42,813 bases of DNA from GCA-2717185 sp047517345 (lineage in GTDB: Bacteria; Pseudomonadota; Alphaproteobacteria; UBA8366; GCA-2717185). Within the stretch, counting starts at the first letter, position 1; each line of letters opens with the position of its first letter. The DNA lies in contig JAKZTB010000276.1 in NCBI GenBank assembly GCA_047517345.1, forward strand, positions 1 through 42,813. Direction: 5' to 3'. Shown here one piece after another: positions 32,804-40,496 of this stretch. The translations under genes and the position numbers were made by a program. Under the pieces are notes generated by a model. That model made no database searches, was not told where the DNA came from, and worked only from the letters and a program-made list of their open reading frames with translations.

Positions 32804-32874
32804 CCCGATACGGACGATGGCGACAACGGAGCGTATCGCCGCACGTCCGGGCTGGCGTCGCCGTCCGTATCGGG
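32804..32874. repeat. Long inverted repeat in a divergent intergenic region
   Basis: CCCGATACGGAC...GGCGAC at 32804-32824 pairs with GTCGCC...GTCCGTATCGGG at 32857-32874. The match is 18 base pairs with a 3-base bulge and a 32-base loop. It lies in the 215-base gap between the leftward DMT gene and the rightward alcohol dehydrogenase, about 45 bases before the latter's ATG. It could be a repeat element or an RNA hairpin in the leader. Confidence 0.6.
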
Positions 32875-32919
32875 TAAGCTTGCGGCAACGAATGAGATAT
32901 AAGCAGGGAGGAACGCGCC

Positions 32920-33969
32920 ATGCGCGGTGTGGTATTCACGGGCGACCGCAAGCTGGAGATCATGGATTTTCCGGACCCGGAGCCGGGCCCGCGCGAGGTC
33001 GTGCTGGAGATCAAGGCATCCGGTATGTGCGGCAGCGACCTGCATCAGTATCGGCGCCCCAGCTCCGGCGAAGCCCAATCGGGCGGCATAAAGCGCAGCA
33101 CCGAGCCGACCATCGCGGGACACGAGCCCTGCGGTGTCGTCGCCGCGGTCGGATCCAACGTGATGGAGCACGAAGCGCGCATCGGCCAGCGCGTGATGGA
33201 TCACCATTACGAGGGCTGCGGGACCTGCAAGCATTGCGCGGCCGGCTGGGCGCAGATGTGCCTGGAGGGCCCTATCGTGTTCGGGTCCGGCGGGCATGGC
33301 GCGCACGCCAAATACATGAAGGTGCCGGTCAGTACCTTGGTGCCGCTGCCGGACGAATTGTCCTTCGAGGTCGGCGCGGCGATTTCCTGCGGCACGGGCA
33401 CGGCCTACGGCGCCCTGCGCCGCTTGTCGTTGCACGGCGACGAAACGATCGCGATCTTCGGGCAGGGGCCGGTCGGATTGTCGGCGACGCAGCTTGCCGT
33501 GGCGATGGGCGCGCGGGTGATCGCGCTCGACACGTCGCCGGAACGCCGCGAACTGGCCAAGCAATTCGGCGCGCATGAGGTGATCGGCCCGGAATCGAAC
33601 GATCCGGTCGAGGCGATCCGCGAGCTGACCCATGGCGAGGGCGCGCACAAGACGCTCGATTGTTCCTCCGCGCCGCAAGCCCGCCGGGCGGCGGTACAGG
33701 CGGCGCGGTCCTGGGGCACTGCCTGCTTCGTCGGCGAGCGCGGCGAGGTTACCTTCGATGTCAGCGCCGACCTGCTGCGCCGGCAGATCACGTTGATGGG
33801 CTCCTGGACATTCTCCAAAAACGGTCAGTCGGATTGCGCCGAGTTCGTCGCCGACCGCAAGATCGATGTCGGCAAACTGTTCACGGATTACTGGACGTTG
33901 GATCAGGCCGAAGAGGCCTACAAACTGTTCGACCAGCAATCGACCGGCAAAGGCGTCATCACGCCGTAA
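32920..33969 (+). CDS. Zinc-dependent alcohol dehydrogenase (MDR family)
   Basis: A 349-residue medium-chain dehydrogenase. Catalytic zinc ligands are Cys37 (GMCGSD) and His68/Glu69 (GHEPCG); the structural zinc site is Cys100, Cys103, Cys106 and Cys114. The Rossmann motif is GQGPVGLSAT, and Asp near LDTSPER suggests NAD(H). It resembles the sorbitol/threonine dehydrogenase branch. An AGGGAGG-type ribosome site precedes the ATG at 32920. A small palindromic element lies between it and the racemase-superfamily gene downstream, and the two are probably co-transcribed. Confidence 0.9.
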   Translation: MRGVVFTGDRKLEIMDFPDPEPGPREVVLEIKASGMCGSDLHQYRRPSSGEAQSGGIKRSTEPTIAGHEPCGVVAAVGSNVMEHEARIGQRVMDHHYEGCGTCKHCAAGWAQMCLEGPIVFGSGGHGAHAKYMKVPVSTLVPLPDELSFEVGAAISCGTGTAYGALRRLSLHGDETIAIFGQGPVGLSATQLAVAMGARVIALDTSPERRELAKQFGAHEVIGPESNDPVEAIRELTHGEGAHKTLDCSSAPQARRAAVQAARSWGTACFVGERGEVTFDVSADLLRRQITLMGSWTFSKNGQSDCAEFVADRKIDVGKLFTDYWTLDQAEEAYKLFDQQSTGKGVITP

Positions 33970-33972
33970 GAG

Positions 33973-34025
33973 AGACCTCTGCGAGTGACGAATGTGGCCG
34001 TTTCCAGTATTTCGCAGAGGTCACA
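33973..34025. repeat. MITE-like element with 11-bp inverted ends
   Basis: GACCTCTGCGA (33974-33984) is perfectly inverted as TCGCAGAGGTC (34012-34022). TAAGAG flanks it on both sides (33967-33972 and 34026-34031). The left flank contains the stop codon of the alcohol dehydrogenase, and the right flank contributes to the ribosome site of the next gene. Size, inverted ends and a flanking direct repeat suggest a miniature transposable element. Chance duplication of so short a flank is possible. Confidence 0.5.
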
Positions 34026-34043
34026 TAAGAGGAGGGCGGAGCA

Positions 34044-34790
34044 ATGGTCGACCGGCTTGGTTACCGCATGAAATTCGGCGTCGTCGCGCCGTCGACCAAC
34101 ACCATCGTGCAGCCGGAATTCCATGCCATGAGCCCGCATGGCGTCACCAGTCATTTCTCGCGCATCCATATCCCCGACGATCCGCTTGGCGGCGATGCGG
34201 ATTTTGAGCTGTTGATGGAACGTATCCGGGCCGAACTGATGTCTGCGGTCGACCGGGTGACGACCGCGCGACCCGGCCATGTGGTGATGGGCATGTCGTC
34301 GGAAACCTTCTGGGGTGGGCTCGCGGGCTCGATCGAACTCAAATCCAAGTTGGAAGAACGCGCCGGTATGCCGGTGACGATGGGCTCGGACGCTTCGCAG
34401 GCCGCGTTGCGGCAATACGGCGACATCCGCCGGATCGCGGTGATGACGCCTTACATGCCGGTCGGCGACGAGGAAGTGCGCAAGTTCTTCACCGAGATCG
34501 GTTTTGAGGTGCTGGCGATCGAAGGCTTCAAAAGCGAAAGCCCGACCGCGATCGCCCACGTCACGGCCGAACAAATGCGCGACGCCGTGATGCGGCTGAA
34601 CGATCCGCAAGTCGAAGCGATCCTGCAGGTCGGCACCAATCTGGCTTTCGCCGATCTGGCCCCGATCGCGGAGTTCTGGCTCGGCAAGCCGGTGCTGGCA
34701 ATCAACACCGCGACCTATTGGCACGCGCTGCGCAGCAACGGCATCGAGGATCGCATCGCTGGTTTCGGGTCGCTGTTGGAGGATTATTGA
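34044..34790 (+). CDS. Asp/Glu racemase-superfamily protein (maleate isomerase/AMDase-like), cysteine-free
   Basis: A 248-residue protein of the maleate cis-trans isomerase / arylmalonate decarboxylase group: FGVVAPSTNTIVQPEF, VVMGMSSETFWGG, RIAVMTPYMPVGD, AILQVGTNLAF and KPVLAINTATYWHALR. The superfamily normally uses one or two catalytic cysteines. Here both positions are non-cysteine (GMSSE and QVGTN) and the whole protein contains no cysteine. Either it uses other residues, or it is a non-catalytic or differently acting member. A GAGGAGG-type ribosome site precedes ATG 34044. It sits between a zinc alcohol dehydrogenase and an M81 protein. Confidence 0.85.
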   Translation: MVDRLGYRMKFGVVAPSTNTIVQPEFHAMSPHGVTSHFSRIHIPDDPLGGDADFELLMERIRAELMSAVDRVTTARPGHVVMGMSSETFWGGLAGSIELKSKLEERAGMPVTMGSDASQAALRQYGDIRRIAVMTPYMPVGDEEVRKFFTEIGFEVLAIEGFKSESPTAIAHVTAEQMRDAVMRLNDPQVEAILQVGTNLAFADLAPIAEFWLGKPVLAINTATYWHALRSNGIEDRIAGFGSLLEDY

Positions 34791-34956
34791 CCGAACCGAC
34801 ATGGCTGTCGTGGAGCGGCAGGGTCCGCAAACCGATAATCCGTTAGGCGGCACGGCTTCGTGGAAAGCAGCTTCTGCGAAGGATAACAGGTTATGATTCT
34901 TGGTGACCAAGTATCGGCAGGCGTCGTTGCACAAAGATAAACGGGAGGACAATGGG

Positions 34957-36453
34957 ATGGCTCGTATAGCGATAGGCGGCTTCAGCCACGAGACCAATTG
35001 CTTCGTGCCGATGCGCACCGACTATGACTATTACGCGGTCGGCGGCGAGATGCCGCCGTTGGCCCGCCGCGAGGAAGTCATCGAACGCGCCACCGGCTCG
35101 ACCTTCGGCATGTCGGGTTTTCTCGACACAATCGATCCGGCCCATGAGCTGGTGCCGCTGATATGGGGGCAAGGTGGGGCTGGCGGTTACATTACCGACG
35201 ACTGTTTCGAACGCATCGTCTGCGAGCTGGTCGGCATGTTGTCCCGGTCGATGCCCGTCGATGCGGTCTATCTCGACTTGCATGGCGCAATGTGCTCGCT
35301 GACCCACGAGGACGCCGAGGGTGAGGTGTTGCGGAGGGTGCGCGCCTGCGCCGGACCGGACGTTCCCGTCGTGATCAGCCTCGACTACCACGCCAACATT
35401 ACAGAGGCGATTTGTGCATTGTGCGACGGGATGGCCGTCTACTTGACCTACCCGCATATCGACCGGCAAGGCACGGGCAGCCGCGCCGCACTGATCCTGC
35501 ATCGTATCTTGCAAGAGGGAATCCCATCCGGCCGCGCGATCCGGCGCATTCCATTCCTGCTGCCGTTAAATTTCCAATGCACGTTGATCGAGCCCACCAA
35601 GGGCATTGTCGACGCGTCCGTAGCCGGCGAGGGCGGCGAGATCCTCAATCTTTGCTATGCCGCTGGCTTCCCACCCTCCGACTTGCATGAGTGCGGGCCC
35701 GCGGTCGTCTGCCATGCCTACAGTCAGGACGCAGCGGATGCGGCGGCGGACCGGCTGGCAGCGATGGTGATGGACCGCGAAAGTGATTTTGCAGAACCGC
35801 TGATGCAACCGGACGAAGCGGTTGTGGAAGCGATGCGCATTGCCGAGACCGCGAATAAGCCTGTCGTCCTGGCGGATACCCAGGACAATCCGGGCTGCGG
35901 CGGCACCTGCGATACAACGGGGTTGCTGGAAGCGCTGATGCGTCACGACGCGCAAGGCGTGGCGATGTGCGTCATGTGGGATGCAGAAGCGGCGTCTGCG
36001 GCGCATGCGGCGGGTGAAGGAGCGAAAATCACGATCGATCTTGGTGGCAAGCACGGGCCGGAGGGCGTCGAACCCTTGCATGGCACCTTCACCGTGACGG
36101 CACTAACAGACGGTCGATTCGTGACGACGGGGCGCAGCATCGGCGGCCGGCGCATCGATATCGGCCCGACCGCGCTGCTGACCATCGGCGGGGTCAGCAT
36201 CGTCACCGCAAGCAAGCGCATGCAGGCCTACGACCAGGACATCTTTCGGCATATCGGCGTCGCGCCGGAGAAGCAGAAGATCCTTGCCCTCAAGAGCACT
36301 TGCCATTTCCGCGCCGATTTCGATCCGATTGCGGAGAAGACCCTGGTGGTCGTTGCGCCCGGCGCCCACATCGTCGATTCGACGCAATACCCGTTCCAGT
36401 ATCTGCGCAACGGTGTCCGGCTGTTACCGGAAGGACCTGAGTTCATGACCTAG
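34957..36453 (+). CDS. M81 family metallopeptidase-like protein (MlrC-like)
   Basis: A 498-residue member of the M81 family, named for the microcystin-degradation protein MlrC. It has ARIAIGGFSHETNCF (His11, Glu12), a DLHGAM motif and SLDYHANIT in the first domain, DNPGCGGTCDTTGLLEAL as the central signature, and the C-terminal MlrC domain. Most family members have no connection with microcystin, and amide or small-peptide hydrolysis is the cautious reading. The ATG at 34957 follows GGGAGG. It overlaps the convergent gshA stop by 4 bases (36450-36453). The preceding 166-base gap shows no clear gene. Confidence 0.88.
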   Translation: MARIAIGGFSHETNCFVPMRTDYDYYAVGGEMPPLARREEVIERATGSTFGMSGFLDTIDPAHELVPLIWGQGGAGGYITDDCFERIVCELVGMLSRSMPVDAVYLDLHGAMCSLTHEDAEGEVLRRVRACAGPDVPVVISLDYHANITEAICALCDGMAVYLTYPHIDRQGTGSRAALILHRILQEGIPSGRAIRRIPFLLPLNFQCTLIEPTKGIVDASVAGEGGEILNLCYAAGFPPSDLHECGPAVVCHAYSQDAADAAADRLAAMVMDRESDFAEPLMQPDEAVVEAMRIAETANKPVVLADTQDNPGCGGTCDTTGLLEALMRHDAQGVAMCVMWDAEAASAAHAAGEGAKITIDLGGKHGPEGVEPLHGTFTVTALTDGRFVTTGRSIGGRRIDIGPTALLTIGGVSIVTASKRMQAYDQDIFRHIGVAPEKQKILALKSTCHFRADFDPIAEKTLVVVAPGAHIVDSTQYPFQYLRNGVRLLPEGPEFMT

Positions 36454-37811
36454 TACGAGTATTCCTCATATATCTTATCGATGTCGCCGTTCCAGTGGCC
36501 TTCGTAGGCGTCGAGCAGTTCTTCGGCCGGTGTGATGCCGCTGCCGGCGATTTCATCGAGTATGTCTAGGAACAGTGTTTCGTCCCGGCGGTCGAGGCGG
36601 GCGCGGCTCGCAAGGCCCGCACGCGCGATCTTGAGGACCTCCTTGGTGATATCCTGCAAGGTCCCACCACGGAAAGGCGTCTTCAGTCCGAGTCGAGGCA
36701 CTTCGACGCGAAGATATTCGCGCTCCTCCTCGGTCCAGTCGCGGCACAGATCCCAAGCGGCGTCGAGCGCGGACCGGTCGTAGAGCAGGCCGACCCAAAA
36801 CGCCGGTAGGGCGCACAGCCGTCCCCAAGGCCCGCCATCGGTGCCGCGCATCTCGATATAGTGTTTCAGCCGCACTTCCGGGAACGCGGTCGTCATGTGG
36901 TCGTTCCAGTCGGACAGCGACGGCAACTGGCCCTCGTGCCCCGGCAGCTGGCCGTTCATGAAGTCGCGGAACGACAGGCCGCTGACGTCGACATAATTGC
37001 CGCCGCGGTAGATGAAATACATCGGCACGTCGAGGATGTAGTCGACCCAGCGCTCGAATCCGAACCCGTCCTCGAATATGAAGGGCAGCATGCCGCAGCG
37101 GTCGGGATCGGTGTCGGTCCAGATGTGGCTGCGGTAGCTGAGATAGCCGTTCGGCTTGCCTTCGCTGAAGGGCGAGGCGGCGAACAGGGCCGTGGCGATC
37201 GGCTGCAAGGCGACGCCGACGCGCATCTTCTTGACCATGTCGGCTTCGCTGTCGAAATCGAGATTGACCTGCACCGTGCAGGTCCGGAGCATCATGTCGT
37301 GGCCGAGATTGCCCTTGGTCGGCATGTAGTCGCGCATGATCTTGTAGCGTCCTTTCGGCATCCAGTGGATGTCCTCGCGGCGCCATTTCGGATTGAAGCC
37401 GAGGCCGATGACGCCGGCGCCGATCTCCTCGCAGACCTCCTTGACCTGGTCGAGATGCAGGTTCACCTCCGCGCAGGTCTGATGCAGCGTTTCGACCGCG
37501 TCGCCCGACAGTTCGAACTGGCCGCCCGGCTCCAAGGTCACCGAGCCGCCTTGCGAGTCGTTGAGCGCGACGACGTTCTCACCTTCCAGTACGGGTTTCC
37601 AACCGAAGCGCTGCATACCCTCCAGAAGTGCGCGAATTCCCGGCACACCTTCGTAGGCGAGCGGCCGTAGATTGCGGAGGTCGTAGGCGAATTTCTCGTG
37701 TTCGGTGCCGATGCGCCAATCCGCTTCTGGCGTACAGCCGCTTTCCAAATCTTCGACGAGTTGCGCCTTGCTGGTGATGGGTGCGCTACCCGGTTTCTGC
37801 AGTGCGGACAT
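36450..37811 (-). CDS. gshA: Glutamate--cysteine ligase, plant/alphaproteobacterial type
   Basis: A 453-residue ligase making gamma-glutamylcysteine, the first step of glutathione synthesis, in the cytosol. It belongs to the GCS2 type of plants and alphaproteobacteria: IGTEHEKFAY, ALNDSQGGSVTLEPGGQFELSG, LGFNPKWRREDIHWMPKGRY and GTDGGPWGRLCALPAFWVGL. Length is as expected for that family. It follows rsmE by 17 bases, a linkage I know from other alphaproteobacteria. It ends in a 4-base overlap with the M81 gene, which marks the edge between housekeeping and accessory genes. Confidence 0.95.
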   Translation of the reverse strand: MSALQKPGSAPITSKAQLVEDLESGCTPEADWRIGTEHEKFAYDLRNLRPLAYEGVPGIRALLEGMQRFGWKPVLEGENVVALNDSQGGSVTLEPGGQFELSGDAVETLHQTCAEVNLHLDQVKEVCEEIGAGVIGLGFNPKWRREDIHWMPKGRYKIMRDYMPTKGNLGHDMMLRTCTVQVNLDFDSEADMVKKMRVGVALQPIATALFAASPFSEGKPNGYLSYRSHIWTDTDPDRCGMLPFIFEDGFGFERWVDYILDVPMYFIYRGGNYVDVSGLSFRDFMNGQLPGHEGQLPSLSDWNDHMTTAFPEVRLKHYIEMRGTDGGPWGRLCALPAFWVGLLYDRSALDAAWDLCRDWTEEEREYLRVEVPRLGLKTPFRGGTLQDITKEVLKIARAGLASRARLDRRDETLFLDILDEIAGSGITPAEELLDAYEGHWNGDIDKIYEEYSY

Positions 37812-37828
37812 GGGCGTTGATAATCCGG

Positions 37829-38590
37829 TTACGGTTTGCGGTTCGATGTATCGTGGCCTTCAGGACGTCCGTCGCGCCAATCCCCTAATACGGCCTGCCA
37901 GCAGGTCAACGCCGCGATGGCCGCTGTTTCCGCGCGCAGGACGCGCGGGCCCAGACTGACCAATTTGGCGAAAGGCTGCTTGCGGAGCTGATCGAGTTCG
38001 GACGATGCGAAGCCTCCTTCGGGTCCGGTGAATATTCCCCATTCGCTGTCGCGCGGTGCGGCACGCAACACATCGTCGATCGGTTGCGCGGCACCGTGTT
38101 CGGCGCACACCAGCAGATAGCGATCCTTTGGCCAGTTTTCCAGTAAAAAAGTGTATTTTGCCGTTTTCCGTATTTCAGGGACCGTCAGACGTTCGCACTG
38201 TTCGGCCGCTTCGACGGCATTAGCCGTCAGCCGATCCAGATTGATGCGTGACGAATTGGTGTACGCCGTTTGCACGGGCTGCAGTGCGGATGCGCCCAGC
38301 TCCACGGCCTTCTGGACGAGAAAATCGAGCGGGGCGCGCTTGAGCGGCGCGAACAACAACCATGGCCCTGGTTCCGGTGTCTGCGGCCGACTCCGATCCT
38401 GCGGCGAAAGCGTTCCCGAGCCTTTGCGCAGGGACTCGATCCTTGCCAACCATTCGCCGTCGCGGCCATTGAACAGTACGACGGCGTCGCCAACGTTCGC
38501 CCGCATGACATTGCGCAGGTAGTGGGCCTGCGCCGCCGTCAGTGCGACCGATCGGTCCGCCGCGAGATCCTGTTGGGTGAATAACCGCAT
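37829..38590 (-). CDS. rsmE: 16S rRNA (uracil(1498)-N(3))-methyltransferase
   Basis: A 253-residue SPOUT-class methyltransferase that methylates U1498 of 16S rRNA. It has the N-terminal PUA-like domain (RLFTQQDLA, AHYLRNVMRANVGDAVVLFNG) and the C-terminal knot with FTGPEGGFASSELD and LGPRVLRAETAAIAAL, the AdoMet-binding motifs of the family. It is upstream of gshA in one operon and divergent from ubiA, only 37 bases apart. Assignment is unambiguous. Confidence 0.95.
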   Translation of the reverse strand: MRLFTQQDLAADRSVALTAAQAHYLRNVMRANVGDAVVLFNGRDGEWLARIESLRKGSGTLSPQDRSRPQTPEPGPWLLFAPLKRAPLDFLVQKAVELGASALQPVQTAYTNSSRINLDRLTANAVEAAEQCERLTVPEIRKTAKYTFLLENWPKDRYLLVCAEHGAAQPIDDVLRAAPRDSEWGIFTGPEGGFASSELDQLRKQPFAKLVSLGPRVLRAETAAIAALTCWQAVLGDWRDGRPEGHDTSNRKP

Positions 38591-38627
38591 GCTTGTTTGT
38601 CTTCCCGAGTATCGGCAAGATTAGCCG

Positions 38628-39554
38628 ATGGGTTCCTCCGCCGAAACCGAAAGCGCCAGCGACATCCGTCCCGACCATTGGGTCGACCGGCACGCGCCGG
38701 CGGTACTGCGGCCCTATCTGCGCCTCGCGCGGATCGACAGGCCGATCGGGACCTGGCTGCTGCTGATCCCGTGCTGGTGGGGTGTCGCGCTGGCGACGTC
38801 CAGCCTGCCCGGCACGAACTGGCCCAATCCGGTCTTCTTCGTACTGTTCGCCATCGGCGCTTTGGTCATGCGCGGCGCCGGCTGCTGCTGGAACGACATC
38901 ATGGACCGCGATTTCGATGGCCGGGTCGCGCGGACCGCACTGCGCCCGATCCCCAGCGGCGACATCACGGTGCGCCAGGCCGTGGCCTTCATGGGCTTTC
39001 TGATGCTGATCGGACTGCTGTGCCTGGTGCCGCTGAACTTGTTCGCCGGCCTGGTCGCCGTCTCCTCGCTAGTTCTGGTCGCGATCTACCCGTTGATGAA
39101 GCGGGTGACCTACTGGCCGCAATTCTTCCTCGGCCTCGCTTTCAATTGGGGTGCGCTGGTGGGTTGGGTAGCGGTAACCGGCGGGTTGGGACTGCCCGCG
39201 GGCCTACTCTACGCGGCGGGCATCGCCTGGACGCTCGGCTACGACACGATCTATGCCCACCAGGACAGGGAAGACGACGCGCTGATCGGCTTGAAGTCGA
39301 CGGCGCTGAAGTTTGGTGCCCGGACCCGGCCGTGGCTCTGGGGCTTCTACGCCGCGACCATCGCGCTGATGGCCGCCGCCGGTTGGGCAGCGGAACTTGC
39401 CTGGCCCTGCTTTGTGTTGTTGGCGGTTGGCGCCATCCAGCTCGCCTGGCAGGCCGCGGCCATCGATATCGACTCGCCGGCCGACTGCCTCGCCAAATTC
39501 CGCTCCAACCGGCTGTTTGGGTTCATCGTCTTGGCGGGGATGGTTGCGGGATAG
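38628..39554 (+). CDS. ubiA: 4-hydroxybenzoate polyprenyltransferase
   Basis: A 308-residue membrane prenyltransferase that attaches the polyprenyl tail to 4-hydroxybenzoate in ubiquinone synthesis. Two Mg-diphosphate motifs are clear: CCWNDIMDRDFD (Asn89 to Asp97) followed by RTALRPIPSGDIT, and DTIYAHQDREDD with IGLKST near residue 210. About eight membrane segments follow the polar N-terminus (LRLARIDRPIGTWLLLIPC). It is divergent from rsmE and close to ubiD, so two ubiquinone steps are encoded here. The start at 38628 fits the family; no strong ribosome site is seen. Confidence 0.95.
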   Translation: MGSSAETESASDIRPDHWVDRHAPAVLRPYLRLARIDRPIGTWLLLIPCWWGVALATSSLPGTNWPNPVFFVLFAIGALVMRGAGCCWNDIMDRDFDGRVARTALRPIPSGDITVRQAVAFMGFLMLIGLLCLVPLNLFAGLVAVSSLVLVAIYPLMKRVTYWPQFFLGLAFNWGALVGWVAVTGGLGLPAGLLYAAGIAWTLGYDTIYAHQDREDDALIGLKSTALKFGARTRPWLWGFYAATIALMAAAGWAAELAWPCFVLLAVGAIQLAWQAAAIDIDSPADCLAKFRSNRLFGFIVLAGMVAG

Positions 39555-39558
39555 AGGT

Positions 39559-40329
39559 TTAACCGACTACTTTGTAGTCCACCGCGAACGGCACGGCATC
39601 GCGCATCAATTCTGATATCACCTCCTGCCGGCAACCGTCGTCTTCGATCAGGCGCAGGATGAAATCGTCAAGCCCGTGGTCCGGCTCGATACGCTCGTGC
39701 ACATGCGCCAGCATCTGCGCCGTGTCGCAGGCGGGGCGGTTTCGGTTCCGGGCCGGGACCTTGGCGAGGGCGACGCCGTCCTCTTTATGCGTGACATGGC
39801 CGCGGCGGCTGAAATAGCCGTGCACGGAGGCGAGCGTATCGCCGCCTTCCAAGTCGAGTACGATGCCGTCGAGCCGGCCGTAATGGTAGTTGCCGTGGCT
39901 CAATTCCGTTTCGTGCATGGCGGCCAGTTGCGCCGTGTCGAGCCAGTTGACGAACAGCGTGACCGTTGTGCCGGGTGCGCTTTGCAGCATGGCGGGGACC
40001 GAGCCGTAGCGGGCAATATGGGCGGAATAGAGGACGTCGAAACCGGCCAGAGCGCAGCGCTGCACCGGGATCTCCCAATCCTCGAGGTGGCCGAACTTGC
40101 GGGTCAGCTGCTCCGGCGACTGGTTCGAGCCGACCGCCAGTACCGCCGTGCGGCCCGCCGTTTTCGCGGGATCGAATTCGTGCACCTTTCCGCCGCGCCA
40201 GTGATAGGACCGGTCGGGGATCGCGTAGGGATAGCCGCGCGCGCGGGCCAAGGCGGCCTGCCGGTCGCTGGTATCGGGGGCATAGGCGGACATAAGCCCT
40301 TGAATAGACGACAATTGCCTTCTTGTCAT
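39559..40329 (-). CDS. Unknown protein, possibly gamma-glutamylcyclotransferase-like
   Basis: A 256-residue protein whose stop lies 4 bases from that of ubiA. The segment TAVLAVGSNQSPEQLTRKF resembles the YGSN loop of GGCT/AIG2 folds, and a glutamate-containing LAAMHETELSHGNYHYGRL could supply the acid residue. Both are weak similarities seen by eye. No membrane segment or signal peptide. Start is ATG 40329 (AGGG 6 bases upstream); ATG 40293 is also possible. It could be a glutathione-related cyclotransferase, given gshA nearby, but the function is not established. Confidence 0.6.
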   Translation of the reverse strand: MTRRQLSSIQGLMSAYAPDTSDRQAALARARGYPYAIPDRSYHWRGGKVHEFDPAKTAGRTAVLAVGSNQSPEQLTRKFGHLEDWEIPVQRCALAGFDVLYSAHIARYGSVPAMLQSAPGTTVTLFVNWLDTAQLAAMHETELSHGNYHYGRLDGIVLDLEGGDTLASVHGYFSRRGHVTHKEDGVALAKVPARNRNRPACDTAQMLAHVHERIEPDHGLDDFILRLIEDDGCRQEVISELMRDAVPFAVDYKVVG

Positions 40330-40346
40330 TCATCACCCTTTGGCTT

Positions 40347-40404
40347 GAGCGGATCACCATCTCCCGAACCGTCGTGCGGTTCGGGAGATGGTGTGAATCC
40401 GCTC
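40347..40404. repeat. Long near-perfect hairpin upstream of ubiD
   Basis: GAGCGGAT (40347-40354) plus CACCATCTCCCGAACC (40355-40370) pairs with GGTTCGGGAGATGGTG (40378-40393) plus ATCCGCTC (40397-40404). The stem is 24 base pairs with a 3-base bulge (TGA) and a 7-base loop. It is followed by the palindrome AATTTTAAAATT (40405-40416). The sequence style is that of an intergenic palindromic repeat family. It could also act as a terminator or mRNA-stability element. Confidence 0.75.
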
Positions 40405-40420
40405 AATTTTAAAATTTGGC

Positions 40421-40481
40421 GAGCAGATTCACGCTGTTGATTGGATCGCCGATGGCGATTCCAACCAACTGCGATCTGCTC
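40421..40481. repeat. Second imperfect hairpin upstream of ubiD
   Basis: Outer arms GAGCAGAT (40421-40428) and ATCTGCTC (40474-40481); inner arms 40436-40450 and 40454-40469 (GTTGATTGGATCGCC against GGCGATTCCAACCAAC, with small mismatches) around a GAT loop. Its outer arm resembles that of the preceding hairpin (GAGC-A/G-GAT), so the two look like modules of one composite element. It ends 15 bases before the ubiD ATG. Confidence 0.65.
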
Positions 40482-40496
40482 TAGTGTAGCGCCGCT

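Noticed and set aside
34791..34956. Possible element between the racemase-like and M81 genes
   Set aside because: No inverted repeat or gene could be defined; only the M81 ribosome site is clear.
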